DNA from: Pirellula staleyi DSM 6068
GTDB taxonomy: Bacteria > Planctomycetota > Planctomycetia > Pirellulales > Pirellulaceae
DNA: 64,000 bases
Assembly (NCBI GenBank): GCA_945900945.1
Contig: CAMDKL010000004.1
Span: 22,524-86,523 of the forward strand
Direction: 5' to 3'
Positions within the stretch are counted from its first letter, which is position 1; each line of letters starts with the position of its first letter. This document shows, piece by piece, positions 50,293-58,621 of the stretch. The position numbers and the translations under genes are program-made. The notes under the pieces are model-generated. The model worked only from the letters and a program-made list of their open reading frames with translations, was not told the origin of the DNA and ran no database searches.

Positions 50293-52759
50293 AAACCTGA
50301 ATCCGTTGACTTCCACAACGCAACCTTGCTCACATTGCGGACTGCCGACCTTCTGTCGACAGGATGACCTTCGCGTTTTTTGCTGTTCCGGCTGCATGGG
50401 TGCATATGCGATCATCCGCGAACTCGGCCTAGAAGACTTTTACGCATTGAGGTCACCTAGGTTAGTTACCAGCCTCGAAGGTGTTGCGGCTGAGTCGTCC
50501 CGTTCAGCAATCTTGGAGGATCTTCAAGCAGCAGGCGTTGAAGTTCACACCATGGCTGATGGGATGTGCTCGGTGCGTTTGGCTGTGGATGGACTGCATT
50601 GTGCCGCATGCTCTTGGTTGATTGAGCGGATGCAACCGACGATCCCTGGCCTAAAAAGCGCTCAAGTGCGAATGAGCGATCATACGATCGAATTGATTTA
50701 TGATCCGTTTCGCACTCAGCCGGTGACCGTATCGACGAGATTAGCCAAACTTGGATACTCACTGTCACCGTGGACCGTCGATAAGGAAGACAATCAAGGT
50801 TTTTTGCAACAGCAACGCGATCACTGGGCTGGAATTGCCTTGGCTGCTTTCTTTGCCGCCAATGCGATGTGGATTGGAGTAGCATTGTACGCGGGCGAAT
50901 CGACTGGAATTTCAAGAGGGCATGAGTATTTCTTGCGATGGGTTGGGACAGTGCTCGCCTTGTTTGCAGCTATTTTTCCAGGCCGCCTCTTTTTTCAAAC
51001 CGCCTGGCAAGCCATCCGTACGCGAACGCCTCACGTTGATATCCCAGTTGCATTGTCACTCCTGATGGGTGTCATTGGATCGGTAATGGGTGCGGCGAGG
51101 GGTGTTGGCCAAATCTATTTTGACTCGCTTGCCTCTTTGATATTGCTATTGCGAATTGGCCGCTACCTACAATTTCGATCTCAATATCGCACCAGTCTTT
51201 CATTGGCTCACCAATTGCGTTGGAACGCGGTCACAGCCACGCGTTTGGAGGCAGATGGCACGAAAACAATTGTGCCAGCAAGCCGCCTGCAAGTGGGCGA
51301 TCGGATCGAAGTTCGACCGGGTGAGGCAATTCCCGCCGATGGACTCGTGACACATGGGGCCAGTTCCGTAAATACATCGTTGGTGAACGGCGAAAGCAAT
51401 CCTGCATCGATATTCATCGGTCATTCGGTGGACGGCGGAACGACGAATATCACTGCACCATTGACCATTGCTGTGACTGCGGCAGGTGCGAGCAGTCGCG
51501 TTGGACGCTTGATGGAGTTGGTGCGCAACGCTTCGTCCCATCGAACACCGTTGATTATGGCCGCAGATCGATTGAGCAAGTGGTTTGTAGTCGTAGTGTT
51601 AACTCTCGCGATAGCTACTTGGTTGGCTTGGAGTATTCTGGCGAATACTGCGATTGCGACTCAGCACACGATGGCCTTGCTAACGATTGCGTGTCCATGC
51701 GCTTTGGCTTTAGCGGCACCGTTAGTTATCACGGTTGCGTTGGGCCGGGCAGCCAGGCGGCAGATCTGGATCCGAGATGGCAATTGTCTTGAACGCATGG
51801 CCGTTCCAGGTACGCTTTGGCTCGACAAAACGGGCACTTTGACATGCGGACACATGGCTGTACAGAAATGGCACGGTGACGACGAGGTTCTTCATTACGC
51901 CGCCGTTTTAGAGCAGACGATTCACCATCCAATTGCAAAAGCCATCTGTGCTTTTATCAATCTCGAAAATGTGCAATGGATACGAGCCATCGAATTGGAG
52001 TATCGAATAGGCAAAGGGGCGAAGGGCTTGGTGGATGGCATTTCTATCATGATCGGCAATGAAGCTTGGATGTGTGAACAAGGAGTATTGATTTCGGACG
52101 AATGGCTTGCATTGCAATCGAGTGCTTTCTCCCAAAACCATTCCGTTGTTTGGCTTGCCGTCGCTGATAGTATTCGTGGAATGTTTGAGTTAAGCGATCC
52201 GGTTCGTGCGGACGCGGTGCCAACGCTTCGATCCATTTCGGCAATGGGTTGGCGTTTGGGAATCCTATCTGGTGATCGACAGGAGATCGTTGATTCCGTC
52301 ACTTCACTCTTGCGTGAGGATGGAGTACCCATCGATGCCGCATTAGGCCAGCAGAGTCCCGAAGGAAAATTAGAGGTTCTCCGACGATGCATACAGGATA
52401 GAAACGGGCCATGCGCCATGGTTGGCGATGGCGTGAACGATGCTGCCGCGTTGGCGATCGCCGATATCGGAATTGCTATACGAGGCGGGAGCGAACAGGC
52501 ACTTTATGCCGCACCCATCTTCCTTGCGAACGGTCGGCTAGCGTCGGTCGTAGAACTTATTGAGGCTTCGGTCAGCGTTGTTCGAGGCATTCGACGGTGT
52601 TTTTTGGCTTCCTTGGTTTACAATGCAGTAACAATGACGCTTGCAATCATGGGCTGGATTCATCCTTTGTTTGCTGCCGTCTTGATGCCAATAAGCGGTT
52701 TGACCGTGTTAGCTATGGCCATGTCAACGAAGGCTTTTCCCGGAACGAGGACAAAATGA
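50276..52759 (+). CDS. ccoI: copper-translocating P-type ATPase CcoI/FixI
   Basis: An 827-residue P1B-type ATPase that supplies copper for cbb3 assembly. An N-terminal cysteine-rich domain has 'CSHCG' near 18 and 'VFCCSGC' near 35 (the YHS/TRASH-like domain of FixI). A heavy-metal-associated domain with CAAC at residues 109-112 follows. The membrane part has the CPC metal site in 'TIACPCALALAAP'. The phosphorylated aspartate is in DKTGTLTCG near 517, and 'GDGVNDAAAL' is the hinge. The ATG at 50276 lies five bases after GGAGG; an in-frame GTG at 50270 is less likely. It overlaps the SafE-like gene by 17 bases, and its TGA overlaps the ATG of ccoS. Confidence 0.94.
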   Translation: MQNALENLNPLTSTTQPCSHCGLPTFCRQDDLRVFCCSGCMGAYAIIRELGLEDFYALRSPRLVTSLEGVAAESSRSAILEDLQAAGVEVHTMADGMCSVRLAVDGLHCAACSWLIERMQPTIPGLKSAQVRMSDHTIELIYDPFRTQPVTVSTRLAKLGYSLSPWTVDKEDNQGFLQQQRDHWAGIALAAFFAANAMWIGVALYAGESTGISRGHEYFLRWVGTVLALFAAIFPGRLFFQTAWQAIRTRTPHVDIPVALSLLMGVIGSVMGAARGVGQIYFDSLASLILLLRIGRYLQFRSQYRTSLSLAHQLRWNAVTATRLEADGTKTIVPASRLQVGDRIEVRPGEAIPADGLVTHGASSVNTSLVNGESNPASIFIGHSVDGGTTNITAPLTIAVTAAGASSRVGRLMELVRNASSHRTPLIMAADRLSKWFVVVVLTLAIATWLAWSILANTAIATQHTMALLTIACPCALALAAPLVITVALGRAARRQIWIRDGNCLERMAVPGTLWLDKTGTLTCGHMAVQKWHGDDEVLHYAAVLEQTIHHPIAKAICAFINLENVQWIRAIELEYRIGKGAKGLVDGISIMIGNEAWMCEQGVLISDEWLALQSSAFSQNHSVVWLAVADSIRGMFELSDPVRADAVPTLRSISAMGWRLGILSGDRQEIVDSVTSLLREDGVPIDAALGQQSPEGKLEVLRRCIQDRNGPCAMVGDGVNDAAALAIADIGIAIRGGSEQALYAAPIFLANGRLASVVELIEASVSVVRGIRRCFLASLVYNAVTMTLAIMGWIHPLFAAVLMPISGLTVLAMAMSTKAFPGTRTK

Positions 52760-52902
52760 GTGTGCTCTATATTGCTCTACCAGTCGCTCTGCTATTGGGC
52801 GGTTCGGCTCTCCTGGCATGTTGGGTGTGTATCCGAAGCGGCCAGTACGATGACTTGGAGACACCTTCGGTCAAGCTACTTAATGATGAGTTAAAACAAT
52901 GA
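52756..52902 (+). CDS. ccoS: cbb3 assembly protein CcoS
   Basis: A 48-residue protein with one membrane helix ('VLYIALPVALLLGGSALLAC', residues 3-22) followed by 'SGQYDDLETPSVKLLNDE'. This is the well-known CcoS layout, with the conserved GQYDDLE segment just after the helix. It is needed for cofactor insertion into cbb3 oxidase. Its ATG overlaps the ccoI stop (ATGA) and its TGA stop overlaps the ATG of the next, decayed gene at 52899. Small, but the match is specific. Confidence 0.93.
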   Translation: MSVLYIALPVALLLGGSALLACWVCIRSGQYDDLETPSVKLLNDELKQ

Positions 52903-53564
52903 CAAAAGAATTCCGCAATTGCATTGGAGCATCCCTCTACTTCCCGTCGAGGCGGTTGCTCTCAGCATCCCTGTCGACGCTAACTGCGGCGTTCACGGCA
53001 GTGATCGCATTGTTGTCGGCATCGGTTCAGGCCGATGATGATTTCGAGAATCCGCCTATTTCGTATCATACGAGTCAATCACATGACTCTGTCGCCCAAT
53101 TACTGGATCGTCTCAAAGCAGGTACTCAAAAACTAGAGGCTGATTCCAATGGTAGCTTTCTCAAGTCGCTCCTCGATACATTAAAGATACCCGAGTCGTC
53201 GCAGTGCCTTGTCTTTTCGAAGACGAGTTTACAAATACCCTATATCGGTCCTCGAACCCCCCTCGCTATCTATTTCAATGATGCTGTTTAGGTAGGGTCG
53301 GTCATTGGCAGCACGATCACGGAACTGACTGCTGTGGATCCTCAATTGGGACCCGTTTTCTATACCCTCGAACGGGATCAACAAGATGATCAGATCATTC
53401 GAGACCGTGGGCAGTGTTTGTCATGCCATGCAACATCGCGGACCGAGCGGGTTCCGGGTGTCATTGTGTGGTCGATTTACTCGGACAATGCGGGGCGACC
53501 GCGTTCCGAAAGGCGCTCGAATCAATTCCGAAGAGCATGCTGCAATTCGTTGCATGCTCAATGA
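52899..53564 (+). pseudogene. exported cytochrome-like protein, interrupted by a TAG and truncated
   Basis: The first 130 codons give a signal peptide (about residues 20-45, ending ...SVQAD) and 'SFLKSLLDTLKIPESSQCLV', then 'IGPRTPLAIYFNDAV' and a TAG at 53289. The same frame continues 'VGSVIGSTITELTAVDPQLG' and 'PVFYTLERDQQDD', with a heme motif CLSCH in 'GQCLSCHATSRTE', and ends at 53564. The stop takes the place where related planctomycete proteins have a tyrosine before VG, so it looks like a point mutation. The rest of the usual C-terminus is gone after 'SDNAGRPRSE'. It starts within ccoS by overlap, so it was once part of the operon. A separate short 130-residue product is possible but would be non-functional. 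Confidence 0.72.
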
Positions 53565-53588
53565 GTTTAAGCCCGGTTGGTTGACTAA

Positions 53589-53900
53589 CAGAACCAACAC
53601 ATATCGGTAGCGCCGAGCAACAGTCAGATTGTGGTGGAATGCAGTACTCTGCCAAGCAAAAATGGGCCGCGAGTCCAAGTGAGGATTTCGGACCAAGGGC
53701 CAGGCCTCAATCAAGAGCAAAGGTCCAGAATTTTCGAACCGTTCTACACCACCAAGACAAAGGGAACAGGCTTGGGATTTGCAATCTCCCAACGAACCGT
53801 CGACGCGCATAGTGGCCGGATTTATGTCGAAGAGTCCAGCGGACATAATAATACGAATGGAGCAGTGATCGTTCTCGAATTGCCGGTGAATATGGACTAA
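53589..53900 (+). pseudogene. histidine kinase C-terminal fragment
   Basis: About 103 codons without a start of their own encode the last part of a histidine kinase ATPase domain: 'RVQVRISDQGPGLNQEQRSR' (G1 box), 'IFEPFYTTKTKGTGLGFAIS' (F and G2 boxes) and 'GRIYVEESSG'. The N box, dimerisation and sensor parts are absent. Upstream in frame is a stop at 53586. It directly follows the remains of the cytochrome gene and directly precedes the first GxxExxY-gene copy. It is a remnant, presumably joined by deletion or insertion events. Confidence 0.75.
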
Positions 53901-54277
53901 GCACCTGGCCATAAGTAAACTGGCATAACCATCACCCGTCGACACAGACGGAGAAACGAGCATGGATTTACAAGATTTACAGGATGATCGTCGATCCGAC
54001 TACCAGTCCGGAGAAATCACTGAGAAAATCATCGGTGGTGCATTCGAAGTCATCAGGCTGCAAAGGCGATCGCTCCCGAGAACCAGGCCCAGATTATTAA
54101 CACCCTAAAGGAAACCGGAATCGAGGTCGGCCTGCTGATCCATTTTAGCAATCCGAAACTCTAAAACCAAACGATTCACACGACACAAATGAATCTATCA
54201 GCGAATTGAAATCATCCTGTACACCTTGTCCGTCCATGTTCATTCATTTTGTTCGAAAACTTATGCATAGGTGCTTA
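53901..54277 (+). pseudogene. decayed GxxExxY-family gene, copy 1 (direct repeat)
   Basis: From an ATG at 53962 the frame gives 'MDLQDLQDDRRSDYQSGEIT' and 'EKIIGGAFEVI', the start of a GxxExxY protein. The central part, including the family's name motif, is missing. Another frame then gives 'LKETGIEVGLLIHFSNPKL', the C-terminus. The whole 377-base stretch, including about 60 bases before the ATG and about 100 after the reading frame, is closely repeated at 55983-56359. This copy has an extra frameshift compared with the second. Confidence 0.7.
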
Positions 54278-54487
54278 TGTGGGAACGCGTCCACCCGTGA
54301 CCCTGCTTTGCGATCCCACTTATCTAGAACGCCAATGCGGTGTCCGGTCGGGTCAAGCCGTACATTCAAAACAAACCCATCTCTTTCGTTTTACTTTATT
54401 TCCTTGATATCGATTGCCGATGCCAAAAAATTGAGCGAATGAGCACTAGGATGCCAATTCGATAAAGACAGTCTTTATCTTGCAAGG

Positions 54488-55360
54488 ATGCAGCAAAGAA
54501 CCATCAAGGTCCTATTCACTTCCAAGCATCCGAATTCCATGGCACGAAAATCTAAACGCAGCGACCTGGCCACTTCAAAATCGCCCTCAACTCCACTGGT
54601 CAAACCAGAACCAGCCAGGCAGCCTCGTACCGTCGGTTGGCTCGTCTTGATCGTGGTTGGGTTTAGTTCGTGGTATTGGTACAGGCCACTCCCTGACACC
54701 GTCAATCAGATTGTCCACGCGACCGCCCCGTCATCTTGGGCTTCAACCAAGTCAAGTCCGAAAAGTTTATGGAGCGATTCTGGACTTGTGGTGCCCAGTA
54801 CCTCCGGAGTTCCTGACAGCCTGCTTGAGCAACGGGTTGATTCCTCAAGTCAGCAGAGTGGCACGGCGGACTCCGCCGTGAATCAACAGAGTGACGATTC
54901 TCGATTGATTGGGCCCCCCAAGGTAACGCTTGTACCGTGGAATGATGTTCAACAGGACATACGCGATGTCCTCAAAACCGAGCGTGTGCCTTTGGTGCCA
55001 ATCGCTCCCAACTTGACGGAGGGAAGTTCCCCATTCAATTCACCACGTATTTGGACGCCGGAAAAGCAGCTTCCGAACCGAGCAGAAGACGCTGCGCAAT
55101 CCAACCCGATTTGGCCTGACTCTGGCTACGAACCTCCCGAAAAAACCCGGAAAAACCAACAACGGACTGCAGCCCAAATCACGACCCAAATCCCACCGCT
55201 TTTGGAGACAGGTATGAAATCGATCCGAACAACTGACTTGGACGACTCAGCTCAAAAAAGCGAAATCTCCAAGTCACCCATTGAGGGATCCCCATTGAAC
55301 ACTCCGACCCCACCCGCGAGGAAACCGCAGTTCATCCGCCAGCCTAGGAAGACGGATTGA
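54488..55360 (+). CDS. single-helix membrane protein, low-complexity, unknown function
   Basis: Up to 290 residues; an internal ATG at 54539 (MARKSKRSDLA) is an equally plausible start. One membrane segment lies at about residues 48-65 (VGWLVLIVVGFSSWYWY). The rest is a Pro, Ser, Thr and Gln-rich periplasmic chain without a recognisable domain, including 'GPPKVTLVPWNDVQQDIRDV' near 140. It lies between the two GxxExxY repeats, in a region of damaged genes, and contains an in-frame palindrome at 54862-54880. It ends 12 bases before the truncated pectate lyase frame. It could be an intact gene or a fragment; composition alone does not decide. Confidence 0.55.
   Translation: MQQRTIKVLFTSKHPNSMARKSKRSDLATSKSPSTPLVKPEPARQPRTVGWLVLIVVGFSSWYWYRPLPDTVNQIVHATAPSSWASTKSSPKSLWSDSGLVVPSTSGVPDSLLEQRVDSSSQQSGTADSAVNQQSDDSRLIGPPKVTLVPWNDVQQDIRDVLKTERVPLVPIAPNLTEGSSPFNSPRIWTPEKQLPNRAEDAAQSNPIWPDSGYEPPEKTRKNQQRTAAQITTQIPPLLETGMKSIRTTDLDDSAQKSEISKSPIEGSPLNTPTPPARKPQFIRQPRKTD
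54862..54880. repeat. CACGGCGGA palindrome within a reading frame
   Basis: A perfect nine-base inverted pair around one base (CACGGCGGA-C-TCCGCCGTG). Nearly the same palindrome occurs between genes at 59907-59925. Here it is read in frame as part of 'QSGTADSAVNQQ'. Confidence 0.6.
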
Positions 55361-55372
55361 GCTGATAGTATC

Positions 55373-55903
55373 ATGCAATACCCTATTAGACCTTTAGCGA
55401 TCCTCTGTCTTGCGGCATTGTTTTTAAGTGGTGCCGTGTTCAGTAACGCGCCACCCGAGGGATCTGACGAGCTCAAGCCGATCGATGTTTCTGGATTCCA
55501 AAGCAGCATCTCACATTGGAGAAATCTCAAGGATGACACTCGATTTATCAAAGTCGTCGAGGGTCAAGCGACTTATAAACCGTCGCAAGTGCGAGAAATT
55601 GTTGAGAACATTCTTTTGTTTCAACGGTCCAACGGTGGCTGGCCCAAAGACTATGACATGACGGCTGTACTTACCTCGGAGCAGCGCGAAATAGTCCTCA
55701 AAACGCGAAGCAACCAAGATTCATCGTATGATAACGGAAACCTCCATTCCCAAGTCGAGTATTTAGCTCGAGCCGTTTCTCAGACGAACAATCCTGCGTG
55801 GCGACAGGCTTGCGAACGAGAACGTCGAACCGGAAGTCAGTGGTATGGAGGTTGGCCAGACTCACTATTGAAAGACTATTCAGAATGGAGGAAACAACAA
55901 TAG
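55373..55903 (+). pseudogene. truncated pectate lyase (PL10-like)
   Basis: A 176-codon frame with a signal peptide (LAILCLAALFLSGAVFSNA) and the N-terminal part of a family 10 pectate lyase: 'REIVENILLFQRSNGGWPKD' near 75 and 'DSSYDNGNLHSQVEYLARAV' near 118. The next conserved block is damaged: after 'NPAWRQACER' comes 'RRTGSQWYGGWPDSLLKDY' where a longer repeat with GGWPQ is expected. The chain then stops, with roughly half of the usual 330 or more residues missing, including the catalytic region. An intact enzyme would cleave polygalacturonate. It is flanked by the second GxxExxY copy 80 bases later. Confidence 0.65.
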
Positions 55904-55982
55904 ACTTTGGCCAAGCAAACAGTAGTCCCACAATTACCGTGAAATCCCAGATTCTGCGATCAACTTGAGAGTTTCTGTATAA

Positions 55983-56359
55983 GCACCGGTACATAAGTAA
56001 ACTGGCATAACAATCACCAATCGACACAACCGAGAAAACGAACATGGATTTACAGGATGATCGTCGATCCGACTTGCAGTTTGGAGAAATCACTGAGAAA
56101 ATCATCGGCTGTGCATTCGAAGTCATCGTCGAGCTCAAGGCAATAAAGACGATCGCTCCCGAGCACTAGGCCCAGAATATTAACTACCTAAAGTCAATTG
56201 GAATCGAGGTCGGCCTACTGATCCATTTTGGCAATCCGAAACTCGAAACCAAACGATTCACACGACACAAGTGTATCTATCAGCGAATTGAAATCATCCT
56301 GTACATCTTGCCCATCCATGTTCATTCATTTTGTTCGAAAAATTATGCATAGGTGCTTA
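55983..56359 (+). pseudogene. decayed GxxExxY-family gene, copy 2 (direct repeat)
   Basis: From the ATG at 56044 the frame reads 'GEITEKIIGCAFEVI' joined directly to 'VELKAIKTIAPEH', then a TAG, then 'AQNINYLKSIGIEVGLLIHF' and 'GNPKLETKRFTRHK'. A GxxExxY protein normally has about 65 more residues between these two blocks, including the GxxExxY motif and the DxxV strand, so an in-frame deletion is evident. The same internal part is missing in copy 1, so the deletion came before the duplication. GxxExxY proteins are small proteins with a PD-(D/E)xK-like fold of unknown role. Confidence 0.72.
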
Positions 56360-56543
56360 ACTTCGTCGCGGGTTGCTGTCGATGACCATGGGTTTAACCA
56401 TGGTGATAGCCAAATTCGAAAGGTTGCGATTGAAAATTCAGGGATCAAGTATAGGATTGAGCCTGTCGGAGTTTGATTTTTGCTGAGTCGGCTTGGCATC
56501 CGACTTCCTGCCTACTTTCAAATTCTCTGGAGTTTGTCTCTCA

Positions 56544-57347
56544 ATGAAAAAAACAGTATTTTTAGTCGCTGCGTCCGTGTTTGCAATTGGCTTTGGATTT
56601 CCGAACGCGGCGCATGCCCAAAAGTGGGCCGACTTGACCATGACCGTTTTGCTGGACGGTGAGGTTCCAAAGCCCAAACAGGTCACGGTCAACGCGGACG
56701 CAATCTGCATGCAAAACAAAATCATGTCAGAGGATTTGGTCGTGGATCCCGCTACCAAAGCGATTGCAAACATTGTCTTCATGATCGATTCCAAAAAGAC
56801 TAAATTGGAGCCAAAGCAGCTGCACCCTGACTTGCAAAAAGTACCGAGTGACAAGCCCTCAATGGACAACCTAAAGTGTGCATTCGTTCCTCACATCATG
56901 ACAATGCGTGCTGGGCAGACTCTCCTCGTCAAGAACTCAGACCAAACGGGCCATAACGCCAAGTTCAATTTCTTTAAAAACGAAGAAGTCAATCCGATGA
57001 TTCCTGTCGGTGGTAGCAAAGAGATTGTTACAACGCTAGAAGAACCCACTCCAACGAAAGTGGAATGCAGCATTCACCCGTGGATGAGCGGCTATGTGAT
57101 TGTTGCGGCCCATCCCTACGTTGGAATCAGCGATGCCGCAGGCAAGATCAAAATCGAAAAGCTGCCAGCCGGTATCGAACTCGACTTCAAGCTGTGGCAC
57201 GAATCACAAGACAAGTCGATCGAAGACGTTTCACTTTCTGGAAAGAAGGAAAAATGGACGAAAGGCTCAGTCAAGTTGACACTGAAAGAAGGGGCCAACG
57301 ATCTTGGAACACTTCTGATCAAACCGGAACGATTCAAGACCAAATAG
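56544..57347 (+). CDS. exported cupredoxin-like protein
   Basis: A 267-residue secreted protein. The ATG at 56544 gives a good signal peptide (MKKTVFLVAASVFAIGFGF, cut near AHAQ) and follows a GGAG sequence by about 12 bases; an ATG 51 bases upstream is less suitable. The cupredoxin part has a histidine in 'QTGHNAKFNF' near 137 and 'CSIHPWM' at residues 175-181, giving Cys, His and Met in the order used by type-1 copper sites. An N-terminal domain (about 30-120) and a C-terminal beta domain (about 190-267) flank it. The layout resembles planctomycete proteins annotated as methylamine utilisation or plastocyanin-like. It may carry electrons or hold copper near the cbb3 locus 4 kb upstream; that link is speculative. 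Confidence 0.82.
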   Translation: MKKTVFLVAASVFAIGFGFPNAAHAQKWADLTMTVLLDGEVPKPKQVTVNADAICMQNKIMSEDLVVDPATKAIANIVFMIDSKKTKLEPKQLHPDLQKVPSDKPSMDNLKCAFVPHIMTMRAGQTLLVKNSDQTGHNAKFNFFKNEEVNPMIPVGGSKEIVTTLEEPTPTKVECSIHPWMSGYVIVAAHPYVGISDAAGKIKIEKLPAGIELDFKLWHESQDKSIEDVSLSGKKEKWTKGSVKLTLKEGANDLGTLLIKPERFKTK

Positions 57348-57453
57348 GCAAGCCAACTTCTCGTAAAGTTTTGACTTGCACTAGTATGCACCCCTAGCGC
57401 ACTGCTAGATTGACATTGGTAGTTTTCAACGATTCAATTTCTCTGGAAAACCG

Positions 57454-58503
57454 ATGTCCAAAACTTTGTCACCCACCGAACAAGACTACGCCAACTCAGG
57501 TTGGCTACAAGCGTTGATGGGGGTGAGTGATCCATTGATTCAGCAATCAAGATTGAATGCTAAGAAACACTTGGACTGGATAGACTGTATTACCAGTTTG
57601 ACGACCATCCGTGAAAAAGCGGACATGCTGGACTCGGCTCTTGAATCTCTTTGGCAGTACGGTGTTGCAAACGAGCTGAAATGGCTTTTGACTTCGATTC
57701 CTAGCGCCCAAAGTGCTTGGGTTTTGGACTGCACGGACGAATTCTCCATCGAACAGAATGAACCTCCGAAGATCGACGACGCGACGGTTTGGGCAAACGC
57801 CATGGGTATTCGCGATTGGTCAACTCAGGTGACCATGAAAATATTGAGCGGCGACTTTGTTTCCTGGCAACGACGGGTCGCCCGAAACGGTTCAAACGCT
57901 CCCACCGGCTTTACCATGGAGTCCTCTGGCAAAAGTACCCTAGAGCTGAATACGACCGCGAGTTGGAAAGCCAATAATTGGGTCGACGGAACTTGGACGT
58001 TTGCAATCGTCGGTCAAGCGACAATGATCAAAGTCATTGAGGAGTCCATCAGTGTGGTTCGACCGGATTCGAAGTCGACGCAAGAGAATGTGTTGCTAAC
58101 GATACAGAGTGCTGACGAGCGATTTGCAAAACAAAGAAAGAAAACTTCTGGCAATAACATTACTCAGGGTGGGCGAAATCAAGGCAAATGGGCCGATTGG
58201 TGCGAGTCGGTCCCAGCCTTCGATGATCTACACCTAGCTGTTTTATGCGGTGAAGGGCTTAGTTGCTCACCGACGTTTCAAGGAATTTGGGCAACTGTTT
58301 GGCCAATCATCTACTGTCGCCGTAAAAAGCTAAAACGGGGTGTCTGCGGCTTGACCGATTTACGCCAGCGTCTAGACCAGTGCTTCCAGGCCGACCCTCA
58401 ACTGGTAACTTGGCTGCTGGTCTTTGGTGAATTGCTGTGCCAAATGCAAATTGGTGATGGGCTCGGAATATCGGCCAAGTTTAAAGCCCCGTCGTCGAAA
58501 TAG
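57454..58503 (+). CDS. conserved hypothetical protein
   Basis: A 349-residue protein with no signal peptide or membrane segment. The N-terminal half is helical: 'WIDCITSLTTIREKADMLDS' near 42 and 'YGVANELKWLLTSIPSAQSA' near 68. 'VWANAMGIRDWSTQV' lies near 110. The middle has a beta-rich part ending in 'WTFAIVGQATMIKVIEES'. The C-terminus has several cysteines and a 'CRRKKLKRGVCG' basic run. I do not recognise the family. It starts 106 bases after the cupredoxin gene, on the same strand. Coding quality is good and no other frame competes. Confidence 0.72.
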   Translation: MSKTLSPTEQDYANSGWLQALMGVSDPLIQQSRLNAKKHLDWIDCITSLTTIREKADMLDSALESLWQYGVANELKWLLTSIPSAQSAWVLDCTDEFSIEQNEPPKIDDATVWANAMGIRDWSTQVTMKILSGDFVSWQRRVARNGSNAPTGFTMESSGKSTLELNTTASWKANNWVDGTWTFAIVGQATMIKVIEESISVVRPDSKSTQENVLLTIQSADERFAKQRKKTSGNNITQGGRNQGKWADWCESVPAFDDLHLAVLCGEGLSCSPTFQGIWATVWPIIYCRRKKLKRGVCGLTDLRQRLDQCFQADPQLVTWLLVFGELLCQMQIGDGLGISAKFKAPSSK

Positions 58504-58621
58504 CGGAATCGAACTTCACATTCTTAGATCTCTGGCGTAGATCGATCGATTGATGCATAATTTGCACGCGAGTAGGTCTGCGTTTTCCATTCCACGTTCA
58601 TCGTTTTTAAGGCATTTCTTA

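Noticed and set aside
56386..56404. Palindrome ACCATGG-GTTTA-ACCATGGT
   Set aside because: A single short inverted repeat of seven or eight bases without related copies or a clear role; chance is possible.
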